A program made the position numbers and the translations under genes. From Labia minor (lineage: Eukaryota; Arthropoda; Insecta; Dermaptera; Spongiphoridae), in contig OY720346.1 in assembly GCA_963082975.1 (NCBI GenBank), positions 40,885,787 through 40,949,786 of the forward strand: a DNA stretch of 64,000 bases, read 5' to 3'. This document shows, one piece after another, positions 1 through 10,975 of this stretch; the stretch's first letter is position 1; each line of letters starts with the position of its first letter. Below the pieces are notes generated by a model, which saw nothing but the letters and a program-made list of their open reading frames with translations, was not told the DNA's origin and made no database searches.

Positions 1-330
1 GTTTGGAGCTCTCACCCAGCCTATTCTATATAGTAGTCTCATCTTCTAACTCGTAATTCTTTAATCATTTCTTATTTTATCGCATAACTCTTATGTTTTC
101 ATCAATCTCTGTTCCGAGGCATTTTTTCCACGTTACAGTGAGAGGAAGTTAGCCTCTCACCCAACCTCCTATTCTTCGGAGGACCATTTCTTCCGCTTTC
201 GTCAGCCCTGAACTTGCTTCCCACCGGGGTTGGTTACCACGATCTTCCACAAGGTTGCTCAGGTTACCAATGAACACCACCAAGGAGGTGAAAGTTGAAA
301 TTAAGTAGGAGAGGCTAAGTCACACTAACA
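1..330 (-). mobile_element. possible 5' region of a non-LTR retrotransposon (weak)
   Basis: This block is clearly richer in GC than its surroundings. Read on the minus strand it has the look of the untranslated leader of arthropod LINEs: a GGTAACC...GTGGGAAG segment, a GGTGAGAGGCTAAC-like stretch, then CCTCGGAACAG and GATGAAAAC. No open reading frame of useful length is present. The call rests on general resemblance only. The window also holds four LINE 3' ends, but nothing ties this block to that element. It runs off the left edge. Confidence 0.3.
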
Positions 331-429
331 GAGGATACAGTGTCATATATTACGCATCACTACCCCATATGATGTTTCCATATATACATATATTAATTTA
401 ATACCTCTTTCCAAACAACTTTTCGAGTA

Positions 430-880
430 TAACATTCATTCTCAGTAATAGAATCTTCAGATTTTTTCCATTCTTAACTCTTGAAAAAGCTACATAGACC
501 ATTCCATGCATTAATACAGAGATTCTAAGGTCTTCAACAAAATCAAATATTTGACCTTATGAATGGTTATTGCGAATGCTAGTCTTACAAGAAATTGATG
601 CCTTTGAAGAGTACATCCAATATGTGCTTTATTTGAATCAAGGGTAATTCTAGGAAGATGAACCTCTTTACCCGATTGTTCACCAGTAATAATTTTGGCT
701 TTTAATATATTATAACACATATCATTAACAATTCTGCGACATCTAAATTTCGGAACAACATAATAATTGTATTTTTTTTTATTTTCAACTCATGAGGTGG
801 CAAATCGGCTATTTCAATTGAATTGAGAAATTCTGTCGTTAATTGCAAAGCTCCTTCAGGCTTATCGTCGTTGTGACTAA
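430..880 (-). mobile_element. Helitron Pif1-like helicase relic
   Basis: Minus-strand translation gives, across at least two frames, the C-terminal part of a Helitron RepHel helicase. In order: a TEFLNS...DLPPHELKIK segment (about 780-860), a TIIMLFRNLD segment, then MCYNILKAKIITGEQSGKEV and HLPRITLDS, then RRQF-like QRHQFLVRLAFAITI, then after a frameshift a QIFDFVEDLRISV stretch and the final VYVAFSRVKNGKNLKILL helicase motif VI. The frame breaks, and the GQ motif before helicase motif VI is damaged. It is therefore a dead fragment. The N-terminal Rep domain is not recognised; a coding-looking patch at 960-1060 could be more of the same element but does not match anything I know. Confidence 0.7.
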
Positions 881-1920
881 TAACTAATAGTTAATGACTA
901 ATTAATAAAATAAAAAAAAATTAAATTAAACTTCTCTTAATTATTCAAATAATTAATTAATCTCTCTCGAAGAAATTCTTTCTATACGTTCGTCACGCTC
1001 TTCGCCGGTTTCAGTAAAGATGCGCTGATCGTTATCGAAAATCTTTGAAACGCTCTGAAACAATTTTTAAAAATTTGAATGTATGTATATGTATTCATGC
1101 AATGAACAGGGTATAACATAAATATTTTTAATTTTATTTAATTTAATTTTTTTTTATTTATAATATAAATAAGATATAAGAAGCGGTATAGGTAATATTT
1201 AAATATTTTTAAATTTAAAATATAAATAATGAAAATTAAAATTCCAAAAAAAAATTAAATTAAATTAATAGAATATACTTAGTCATTTTAATTTTTTATA
1301 AAACTTTAATAAAAAACAAAATAAAAATACAATTTTTTTATTTTTTTGATTATAAATCTTTAATATTAATTATATTTTTCAATTTATTATATAAATAAAT
1401 CTTTTCAAAAAGTTATGTTTTTTATTAAATAAATATCAAATATTGCTTTTGTCAAAATTATTCATTGATTAATTACAAAATGAAAAAATCATAATTATTT
1501 AAAAGAAATTTTAATAATAATCCATAAGCTACACAGACTAAGAAGTGTTTCTTTTCTTTTATTTCATACTGTTTTTGTTTTGTTTTGTTTTTTTTATTTT
1601 TCATTAAAATTTACCTTATATTCTTGATTTAATTTGTTTTTTATTAATTTTAAATGTAGTGACCCGTAAAAGGTTCATGCAAACAAACACCGGCTGGCTG
1701 CTATTTACTTAATATGTGAATGTTTGAGAAAGAACATATTTAGTATTTGATGTACCTTCGAAGAAATTCTAAAAACTTTAGTTATTAAATGAAAAATAGC
1801 ATTGGGGATAGATAGTAAAAGGGTAAATAAAAAAAATCTAAGAAAATCTCACAATAGAGCGAAAGGAATTGGAAATGGTTTATCATTCTTAACTATCAGA
1901 TCATTTGTTCATTTTTATCA

Positions 1921-2434
1921 ACGTATTGTTTTCACACCAAATTTCACATGTGGAGATTTTTACATGCATTTTGTAAACAGAAAAAACTATTTTTAGCATG
2001 ATGTCTGTCCATCTGTGTGTCCGTCCGTCTGTCCATTGTGTGTCCGACCGTCTGTCCATTGTGTGTCCGTATGAACCTGTATAGCTTGAACGACTGAACG
2101 GATTTTGATAAAATTTGGTATATTTGCTTAATGTATCAATAGCATGAATTCATTAACTTTTGGTGTATATCCGGAAACCGGAAGTGGTATTTTACAAAGT
2201 ATTAATTTTATATTCATTTTCAGAAAATATTTCACTTAAAATATAGTAATGATAAATAATTGATTACTAACTAAAAATAAAAACTAAGATAATATAATTC
2301 AGTTATTTTTATTCAAATTTTAAAAATATTTTTATTTGATACTTTATATATATACTCGTATATATAATGTTGTTTGGAAATTAATTTATTTCAAATCGTC
2401 GGTCGGTTCTGTGCCTGGCCACAGCTCATATTTT
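1921..2434 (+). repeat. repeat family A, divergent copy
   Basis: An old copy of family A (better copies at 21088, 27903 and 30752). It keeps the TTTTCACACCAAATTTCACA segment, the GCATGATGTCTGTCC module expanded into irregular TGTCCGTCCGTC units, the CGGATTTTGATAAAATTTGG segment, the CCGGAAACCGGAAGTGGTA segment and the right-end CGTCGGTCGGTT followed by CTGGCCACAG. The interior between 2210 and 2390 has decayed to AT-rich sequence. A short open frame at 1802-1996 reads into it and is not a gene. Confidence 0.75.
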
Positions 2435-2716
2435 GGGATTATGGAAAATATTTGAAAAATAATATTATTGATCATCCCTCTAGACTTATAATGAGAATGA
2501 ATTATATATATATATATATTTAAGAATGGCATTAAAATATATTACTTGTCTGCAAAAAGAAAATAATTATATGTATTAATTTCTGGACAAGAGTAACTTA
2601 TATTTTAAGTGAACATTGTTTATTTATTATTATTATTATTTGTTCCAGATGTCAAATGTTGTGCCTTAATATATCTTTTGACCATAAAAATGTAAATAAG
2701 TAAACGGTTTTTTTGA

Positions 2717-3136
2717 GGGGTATAGAACATTGAAATGGAATAAAACAAAAATGATTTTGTTAAATTGACATGAAATTTTCTTTATTCGAAAGATAATCTC
2801 CTGGCATTATAATTTAAATATGACTTCATGTTTAAACAACAGTTCCTTCGAATGTTGTTGTTCAATTGATGAACGAAAAAGTCAGAAATCATGGCTCTAT
2901 AAGGGTTACCATTGACTGTAACGTTCTGGGCAGCATCGTTTTTAAAGAAGTACTGACCAATTATTCATAAAGCACACACCAAACAGTCAGTTAACGCTGA
3001 CTCAACATACACTTGAGGATTACCATCACTCCAAATTCGACAGTTCTGTTTATTGGCATATCAATTCAACAAAAAGTGAGCTTCATCGCTAAACAAAATT
3101 CGCTTTGTTTTATTCCATTTCAATGTTCTATACCCC
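2717..3136 (-). mobile_element. IS630/Tc1-mariner-type transposase relic with inverted arms
   Basis: Minus-strand translation from about 3110 downward gives RILFSDEAHFLLN, then NKQNCRIWSDGNPQ, then GQYFFKNDAAQNVTVNG and YRAMISDFF. This is the middle of a DDE transposase of the insect IS630/mariner-like type (the D in FSDEAHF is a catalytic Asp). Two in-frame stops are visible. The unit is bracketed by perfect 33-base inverted arms at 2717-2749 and 3104-3136 beginning GGGGTATAGAACATTG. The second half of the transposase, including the last acidic residue, is missing, so this is an internally deleted, inactive copy. Whether the arms are true terminal repeats or an inverted partial duplication is not settled. 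Confidence 0.7.
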
Positions 3137-3189
3137 TAAAAAAATACACTCTTTATAACCAAAAAATAAATATGAAAAACCTCTGACTT

Positions 3190-3430
3190 TGTACATCCTA
3201 CGCAAAGACAACACCTATCAAGTATCAAATTAGGTGTCCTATGATCAGTAGAACGGGTCCTATCAACCATTACCTTGATTTTCTTGATCGGAGGCGCTAT
3301 CAAGTAGCTTTCCCAATTTTGATCCCGGGGGCTGGATTGACTCCGTCCCATAGACCCCAGCTAGAGAAATTCTCTTGCCAGGCCCGGGACTTGGCTATTT
3401 CGCTACTGCCCACCCTGTGGCGCCCATTGA
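3190..3430. other. unexplained GC-rich block
   Basis: About 240 bases with markedly higher GC, including GATCCCGGGGGCTGG and GCCAGGCCCGGGAC. Both strands carry open frames of 60-78 codons here, none with a domain I recognise. It abuts the right arm of the mariner-like relic, so it may belong to a further mobile element. No function is proposed. Confidence 0.3.
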
Positions 3431-4009
3431 AAAAAAATATAACATCACATTCGATAAATAGATTAATTGAATGGTGAGAAATTTCCATTGAATTATTTTA
3501 AATATTAATGCTAAGGATTATATATATATTTATTAACTCATAAAAAGAAAATTAAAAATTATAAAATTTTAAACAAATAAAATAGAACATTTTCAACTTA
3601 GACAAATAATAAGTATATGTTAATAATAAAATTTTTAACAAAAACTAAACTTCAGTAGTTGAATTAAAGAATAATGTATTAATTTTAAAAAAATATTTCA
3701 TATATTTGACTGAATTTGTAAAATAATAAAAGAATTATTTATCAAAAATTTTAAGTAATAAAATACTTATTATTTCTGAAGAAATTTTGTTAAATTTTTT
3801 TGGAATAATATTTCATTCTAATAATTAAAAAGACATTATATATAGGTAATTGGTTAAAAAACGAAAAATATAATATAAATTTATTAAAGGAAATTATTAT
3901 TATTATTAAATATATATATTATTATTAAAAGAAAATGTTTGTTGTTATTTTAGATATTCGATTGGATTTTAATTTTCAATATTTTGATGAATTCTCCCTC
4001 GTATTGTAC

Positions 4010-4215
4010 TCTTTCAAATGAGCAAGTTTCGTTTGCCTTGGGGTGGGTGGGAGAGGGTTGTTCGTTGGCAAAGTTGTGCATTTGGCCCCGGGGAGCAGGG
4101 GTTGGTAGATGGTGTCGGCAGCTTTTAAATTTGCATTGCAGATAGGACAAGGGCGCGGCGAAGAGCAACCGCCATGGGGTACAAGAAGACTCTCGCCTCG
4201 CGTCAAACATTTACA
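4010..4215. other. unexplained GC-rich block with overlapping open frames
   Basis: A short island of high GC in AT-rich flanks. The minus strand holds two overlapping open frames of 76 and 86 codons; one contains CPICNANLKAADTIYQ, in which two cysteines are spaced like half a zinc knuckle. The plus strand holds a frame of 88 codons. I do not recognise any of them. It could be a lone exon, a retrocopy fragment or a transposon piece. Confidence 0.25.
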
Positions 4216-5117
4216 ATGGATATATAATATCTATAATCTTTGCATAATAACATTGGAAAAGAGCTGCTTCCTACAACGCGGAGCGAGGATCGATTTCACA
4301 GTTCTCCATCCATCCAGGACGTTGTCATCGTGCCAAAAGCCAATTGATGCTATTCCTATTATTCTATTCCACTGACAACTTTATTGAAAGGAATTGAGCC
4401 AGTTTACAACTACAAATTACGATTATGATTAACTCATTCAAAAAAAAAATGAATATTTATGGAATTGTCGATTTTATTTATATACTATTTAATTTTAAAT
4501 GTAAATGGCGTAATCTTAATCATTGTTGCTAGTAATATTTTAAAGAGTTTAAATAATAATAATAACTGAAATTTTTATTTTACTATAGCTCTATTACTAT
4601 AATTATAAAGGTTATATAGTAAAAATATGTTTTGTGTTTCTTGCCGAATAAAATAAAAAGAAAAAACCGACTGATAGACGGCTGAATGTTTTTTAAAAAT
4701 AAAAATAATACTTTACTTTTCTATTTAATAATAAATTAAATTATCTCGAGAATATTATCGATTTTTAAAAAAAATAACAAGTATATTTCTTATTAGCATG
4801 TAATATTAAATTTAAAATTTCCCGAGAAATCAATAAAAATCATTGTACTCAGAGAAAAATTATGTATGAGACCAAAAAATTAGTTAACTTAATATTTTAG
4901 AAATATTTTTTTATATAAAATGTTACGGATTTTTTTAGTGATTTAATTTAAATTTCTAAACTTTTTTATTAATAATTTGTTTCGTTTTGATTTGAGATTT
5001 ACAAAAGGAACATGCGACGACATCTATTGAGGAAATAATCAAATAGCCAGGAGCGCTATAATCAAAAAATTTGATTAAGAGTTCAATATTATCTAAAAAC
5101 TGATATATAATATATTA

Positions 5118-5265
5118 ATTATCTTTATCTATATATATAAAAAAAGGTTTTTGTCTGCACATTGCTCAGAATTTAAAAATTTTTGCATATCTTTGCGTTT
5201 CATGATCTCTAGAATCCAAAAGTGACTTTAGAATTATTCATGTCTGTCTGTCTGGAAATTCTCAA
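5118..5265 (+). repeat. repeat family C, partial copy
   Basis: Matches 24105-24235 closely: AAAGGTTTTTGTCTGCA, TGCTCAGAATTTAAAA, a CGTTTCATGATCTCTAGAAT segment, CCAAAAGTGACTTTAGAAT and TCATGTCTGTCTGTC. It ends in the TGTCTGTCTGTC module that is also found in families A and B. It is non-coding. Confidence 0.7.
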
Positions 5266-6148
5266 GTTGTTGCTAAAAATTTAACTACTTACTGACGTAA
5301 AATGGTTGGTCTTTCTATTTTTTTAAATTTAAAGAACTAGCACAAATATGCTAAAATTTGCAATGATTCAAGATGATTCATATATTCAATTAAATATATG
5401 ATCGATAGCATTTTGTTCTTTTTACTTTCTTCTAAGATTTCACTAAGCAATTTGAAGATATTTAAAGAGAAATTAAATATGTATGCAATGCAGTTAAAAT
5501 ATTGTAATTTAAAATATTAAGAAAATCTGACTGTTTAGTCTAAAAATAAAAAGAATCTTAGATACAACATAAAGGCCGATATATTTTTCACCTCCCTCTA
5601 ACAGAATTTGAAGATATTGCCAGTTTTTTGCCATGCTTATTTAACATCATCGAAATTGTAAATAAATGACTTTCTCATTACTTTGAATTTAACAGATTTG
5701 AAGAAATAATAAATATTAAATGTGACCTATAAAGCTTAACAGAATGTCGCCATATCTGCTATATATTATCCAAGTAGCATCCTCAGTAATTAACCATATA
5801 TTTTGAGCTTAAACTAAATTTATCGCTTTATCACTTTTAATACATCACTCTTTCCAGAACTTGGGAAATATTTTAAGAGATAAAATAATAAAAGTTGAAT
5901 AAAAAATCTAATTAAATGTTTTAAAACTAATTAGTAGATAATATAAAAATAAATCACATAATTTAATTATAATTAATATCAATTATATCCGTTTAAGAAA
6001 AGAAATTGGACAATGATTATGTTTTTAGGTAATTTTATTATGATGAAATAAATATGAGTTTTTTAACCAGTTTCCAATATATCTTATTTTCATTATATAA
6101 AATAAATTATACAAATATCCTATAAAACAATGATGTTTTAATATTATA

Positions 6149-6186
6149 AAACAATACCTCCCTTACTATCGTCGGTCGGTAAAAAA
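6149..6186 (-). repeat. repeat family A, terminal fragment only
   Basis: Only the left end of family A is present: ACAATACCTCCCTTACTATC followed by GTCGGTCGGTAAAAAA. The same bases end the complete minus-strand copy at 12285-12321. Nothing else of the element lies beside it. Confidence 0.75.
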
Positions 6187-6283
6187 CTTATCAATTTAAT
6201 TTTCAAATTTTTAAACGTTTTTAAAGGATTCTTTAATATAGATTGGATTAAAACCAATAAAAAATATATAAAACAATTATCTT

Positions 6284-6720
6284 TCCGGTTGTATTATATG
6301 GGTGTGAGGCATGGTCAATGACCTTAGGAGACGAGAGTAGATTTAGAGTATTTATAGAATAGGATTCTTTGTAGCATTTATGGGCCAAAGAAAGATGAGG
6401 TCACCGGGGAATGACGGAGACTGTAAAACGAGGAATTGTATGACCAATATGGAACTCTAGACATAATTAGGGTTATAAAATCGAGAAGGCTGCGATGCGC
6501 ACGGCACATGGCTATTATGGGAGAGGAAGGAATGGCGAAAAATATATTGGTGGGGAGACCGATTGGGAAAAGACCAAGGACGCGGTGGGTGAATAATGTA
6601 GGAAGGGACGTGAGTGTAAGGATTGGAGGGTTGTGGCTCAGAATAGGGATACTTGGAGAAGAGTGGTTGCTGCGGCCAAGAACTTTAGAGTTCCATAAAG
6701 CCACAGAGATAGATAGATTA
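6284..6720 (+). mobile_element. LINE reverse transcriptase C-terminal fragment 1
   Basis: Plus-strand translation starts with PVVLYGCEAWSMTLGDESR, the signature found near the end of non-LTR retrotransposon reverse transcriptases. It continues across a frameshift and stop codons through an IYGPKKDEVTG-like part to DIIRVIKSRRLRCARHM, GRPIGKRPRTRWVNNVGRD and FRVP-like VLEFHKAT. The 3' tail carries CACAGAGATAGATAGATTA. The frame is broken and the 5' part of the element is missing, as is usual for truncated LINE insertions. The 101-codon open frame at 6436 is a surviving piece. Confidence 0.8.
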
Positions 6721-7106
6721 AAACCAATAAAAAATAATTAAATAACATTAAAAATAATGTAATATATATATTATACTATACTTTATAGCAATATATTAAA
6801 AAAATAAAATATTATATCAAATATGAACAATAAAGCTGCTTATTTTGATAACATTACACTGGATTCAACCGTTTTCTAAAAAAAAAAAAAAACAAGCAAT
6901 TATTTCATTATTTATAATATCATTAATATATATTTAGAACATTTCTATTTTATTTAAAAGAGAGTAAAATGATTACGGTTAACAGCTTCTTTAGTTGTTG
7001 TTAAAGATACAATTAAATTGAAAATATTTACCAACTCAACTTGAACTAACACTAACAATTTGAAACCTGAATTAGCTGTTTACATCCAATCAATAATTCA
7101 AATCAA

Positions 7107-7112
7107 TTTATT
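7107..7112 (-). promoter_or_regulatory. candidate poly(A) signal of the Mtap gene
   Basis: AATAAA on the minus strand, one base beyond the apparent stop codon of the last Mtap exon. Such closeness would give a very short 3' UTR, so a later signal may be used instead. Confidence 0.3.
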
Positions 7113-7113
7113 A

Positions 7114-9242
7114 TTAATTATATACCTTTAGTTCATCAATATATTCTTCCCATTCTTGCTCAGCAATCTTTGGTACAACCTTTTTAAATATTTCTATAAC
7201 TTTAGTAGCATTGAGTCTCATTGTTTCCAGTACATAACTGACAGATACATTTTCACCTGATTCTCGCCAACAATCATAATCAGTTGCCATGGCAATAGCT
7301 GCATAGCAAAGGCCAGCCTCTCGGGCTAAGACCACCTGAAAACATATGAATTCATAGAATTAATTTTGGAACTTGATAAAAGAATTCTAAAAATAATATA
7401 GTATACAATAGTATTTTTACATGACATATTTTAAGTAGAGTTATATCTTTTAAATATAAAAAAATGCCGTTTATTACCATTTAATTTTGTCACCATTTTT
7501 AATTTAAATGCAAGCGTTTTATTTGAGAGATCCCTAGAAAATTAATTAACTAATTCATTTTAATTATGCTCTTTATTCAAAGAATCTAGACCATTGTTGT
7601 TCAAGGGCTAAGTAGGCGGACCATTGTAGAACCCCATCATGAAGAAGAATATATTTATTGAGGCTAAGAGAAAAATTATTTTCTAGTTTTTAGTGCATTT
7701 ATAAATAAAACACTGTAACTTAATTTTTGTCTAATTATTTATTTTATTTTTAATTTTTTAGTAAATAAATTTTTAAGATTTTAAGTTTTATTTGTATATA
7801 TTTTGAGATTATAAATGATATTTAATGATGGGTTAAAATTTATTAATTAAATTATTAATTAATTAATTAAGAAAATGAAAACTTTATTTCATATTTATGT
7901 ATTGTCATCCAAATCTGAAGTGTGCAAAGTTTTAGTTCAATTGATCAACTGCAACTGGGTTAAAAATGAGTTACTAGATTTTAACAATACAGAAGGACAA
8001 CAAAGCAAGTTAAATAAAACACTGTAAAAATAGAAATTATGTTTTTTAACTCTTATCTAATCAAAAATAAATGGCGAGTTTTAAAATGCGCTTTATATAC
8101 TATACGCTATTATTTTAATTCTATTTATTTATTGTTTATTATCTTAATTAATTGAATCTTATGAAATGAATTTTGAGTGAATACCTCTGGAACTGTTGTC
8201 ATATTAATAACATCGCCTCCCCATTGACGAAACATTAAGCTTTCTGCTTTTGATGAGAATCTGGGCCCCTCGATGGCGACACAAACTCCCTGAGAATGAT
8301 ATTGATAATTTAGTTCTTTCACTGTCTCAATTAGAATTTCTCGAGTCTTTGGACAAAAAGCAGGATCCATAGGCAAATGACAAACACCTGGTGGCGAATC
8401 TGGTTTACCATCATAAAACGTTTGTTCCCGTTTGGTTGTTCTAAAATAACAAACAAAATATTAAGGAATGATAAATGAAATAGATTAATAAACCGATCAC
8501 TTATTTCATGTCAATATATATATATATATCTATTTACCTATCAATAAATGAGTCTAATATGACAAGATGGCCTGGTTTAATATGCTCTCTAAGAGACCCA
8601 GTGGCTGTAGAGACGATTAAATGAGTACAGCCGAGTTTTTTCATTCCCCAAATATTAGCACGGTAGTTGATATTTGATGGCATAAAACTATGCTTACGTC
8701 CATGTCTATGCAACAAAGTATTTAATGTTTTATTAATATCTTTTTATTTAATAAAATAATTAAATTCATATTAATACATTTTAGAAGGAAAATAAAAGTG
8801 CAAATAAAGAATACCGTGCTAAAATAATGCAAGGCACGTTTTGAATTGTTCCTTCAATAAAACAATCGGAAGGTTTGCCATAAGGAGTGTCAATCCAATG
8901 CTCTAAGCGATTTTCGAAAATTTCCGGATTATCCAATCCAGATCCGCCAATAATTCCAATCTAAAATAATGAACAAAAAATTTATCAAATAATTTAAAAT
9001 GATAATATGTTTATTTAATGAAATGATTAATAAAGATTAGCTGGAATTATTTTATAAGTTTATGCACATTAAAAAATAATTAACAAACATCTTCAAAAAA
9101 GCAATGTTTTCTATAAACATCAAAGATTGATTATTAATTATTAAAAGTAAATGAAATAAAATGTTAATACTTTAATAGATAGAATAAGAAAAGAAAAAGT
9201 CAAATGAAAATAATTAACCTTGATAGGATATTTCAAAGGCAT
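7114..9242 (-). CDS. Mtap: S-methyl-5'-thioadenosine phosphorylase
   Basis: Cleaves methylthioadenosine with phosphate to adenine and methylthioribose 1-phosphate, the first step of methionine salvage; a cytosolic homotrimer in the family. Five minus-strand exons join in frame: 9219-9242, 8815-8960, 8538-8705, 8185-8440, 7114-7335, giving 271 residues (human about 283). Visible landmarks are GIIGGSGLD (10-18, phosphate loop), [12 protein letters not shown] (56-67), [39 protein letters not shown] and MATDYDCW near 215-222, with the catalytic/adenine-binding aspartates. All junctions are GT-AG and preserve the frame. The last exon may end at 7114 as LKVYN-stop or splice once more at the GTATAT there; the family usually has about a dozen further residues. 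The product call is secure; only the last few residues are doubtful. Confidence 0.95.
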
Positions 9243-9833
9243 TGTATTTTGAATTCACTTTTATATAGAATAAATAGTAAAAGTTTATAATAGTTTAAAA
9301 GTCTTTAATAATAAAAATATATATTCAATTTATATAATATAAAAAATCTATAAATTTGAAAAACACGTGTTAAAGATACTTGATATTTTTAAAAAGTCAA
9401 ATAAATTCAAATTTTATTTTTCGAATAAAGAGGGCGTAAGAGGTGTAAAAGACCAAATTCACAAATTTCAATTTATTAATAAATTCAAATATCCTTTAAA
9501 ACAAATCAATATAATAAGATACATAACTGATTAATGAAAAATATAACTAAAATCGGATTTATAAGAATAAAAATTAATATAAATATAAATATAATATTAT
9601 TATTATTTAATTAAAAGATATAAATAATCAAATAATATGCATAGAATAGCATCTAAACAACAATTTGTCAACTTATTTGAAATGATAAAATATTTAAATA
9701 TTTGTATAGAGTTTTCACACTTATTAAATAAATATTTAGTGAAAATAAAAATATTATTTCATGTTTATGGTTATGATGCTATTGGTTGATTTTATTTGCC
9801 ACTAATGTTAATGAAAATTGTTCCTATATAAAA

Positions 9834-9960
9834 ACGGTGGCCAAACCCTGGCTCGTGAGCCGCATGTGACTCTTTTTGAGTTTATTGTGGCTCAATTAAA
9901 AAATTTAAAGTTATCACAATTTAGAATTGACATATATTAAACTGGAAAAAGGCTACGTCA
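9834..9960 (+). mobile_element. hAT-type transposon terminal fragment
   Basis: Contains GGTGGCCAAACCCTGGCTCG followed by TGAGCCGCATGTGACTC and TTTTTGAG. This GGCCAAACC...GCTCG.GAGCCGCAT arrangement is typical of the ends of hAT transposons of animals. No matching opposite end or transposase was found nearby. The hAT transposase relic at 16.7-17.4 kb could be from a related element, but that link is inference. Confidence 0.5.
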
Positions 9961-10204
9961 TGACACATATTTATTTACATATAATTATTTAAAGGATATT
10001 TAAAATTTCGTTATTTCTGCAAGTTTTAAAACCTGTTGTAAAATGTATCCGATCTATCCCAACTCTGTCTACTTTATTATAACGTTTTCCTTAACTTCAC
10101 TTGGCGTCTGTCTCTATGTCTCTCTGTCTCTGTGTCTGTCTGTTCGCTCTTTTTACAAATTGAAATCAATAAATTAATAGTACCGGGACCCCGAGCCTCG
10201 ATAA

Positions 10205-10478
10205 GATTCTTCGCATTTATGGGCCAAAGAAAGATGAGGTCACTGGGTAATGGCGGAGAATTCTTAACGAGGAATTGCATGACCTCTATGCATCTCCAGA
10301 TATAGTTAGAATTATAAAATCGAGGGGGCTGCGATGTGTGGCTAGAATAGGAGAAGAAAGAATGGCGAAAAGTATATTGGAGAGACCGAGTGGGAAACGT
10401 CCGCTTGGAAGACCAAGGCCTCGGTGGGTGGATAATGTAGAAAGGGACGTGAGAGAGATGGGAGAGGGTAGAGATTAG
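10205..10478 (+). mobile_element. LINE reverse transcriptase C-terminal fragment 2
   Basis: Translation in shifting frames gives ILRIYGPKKDEVTG-like sequence, ELHDLYASPDIVRIIKSRGL, ARIGEERMAKSILERPSGKR and [20 protein letters not shown]. This is the same tail region of the same LINE as at 6284, 24435 and 44945. It stops before the terminal FRVP segment. Confidence 0.75.
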
Positions 10479-10651
10479 AGAGTATAATATTTATAAAAAA
10501 ATATCCTACTTAAATAATTAAGAAATGCATTAAAAAGTCATTTATTTTGAATGTGCATGATTAAAATCTTTGAAGTGATGTCACTCCGGGTTGGAGGTTA
10601 CTATAAAACTACTATTTAACAATAAGAAAAAATATATAAACTAATAAAAAA

Positions 10652-10718
10652 CGCCGCCCCCAGAAGGATTGCGCCCTAGGGCTATAGCCCAATTAGCCCT
10701 GTGGTTAGGGCGGCCCTG
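10652..10718 (-). mobile_element. transposon terminal repeat fragment (CAGGGCCGCCC type)
   Basis: On the minus strand this reads CAGGGCCGCCCTAACCACAG, then GGGCTAATTGGGCTATAGCC and GGGGGCGGC. The CAGGGCCG start and GC-rich, partly palindromic body are typical of hAT-type terminal sequences. No partner end was found. Confidence 0.4.
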
Positions 10719-10975
10719 CTTCTATTCTGTTTTTTAAATAATTGCAAAAGAAAATTCATAGAAATATTTATTAAAACAGTAATTGAAGTGAGAATAAAGA
10801 ATATAATTATCTGGATATTTTTATTTTAAATATAATCGTTATTAATGGAGGATTACTTACCGGAAAATTGGATACAAAGATGATTAATGAAATGTTAGTA
10901 AATGTTCAGCTTTGATGATTGTGTTGTATTGTCTTAAAAAAGAATTTGAAAAAATTATAAATTTATTTAAATTGA

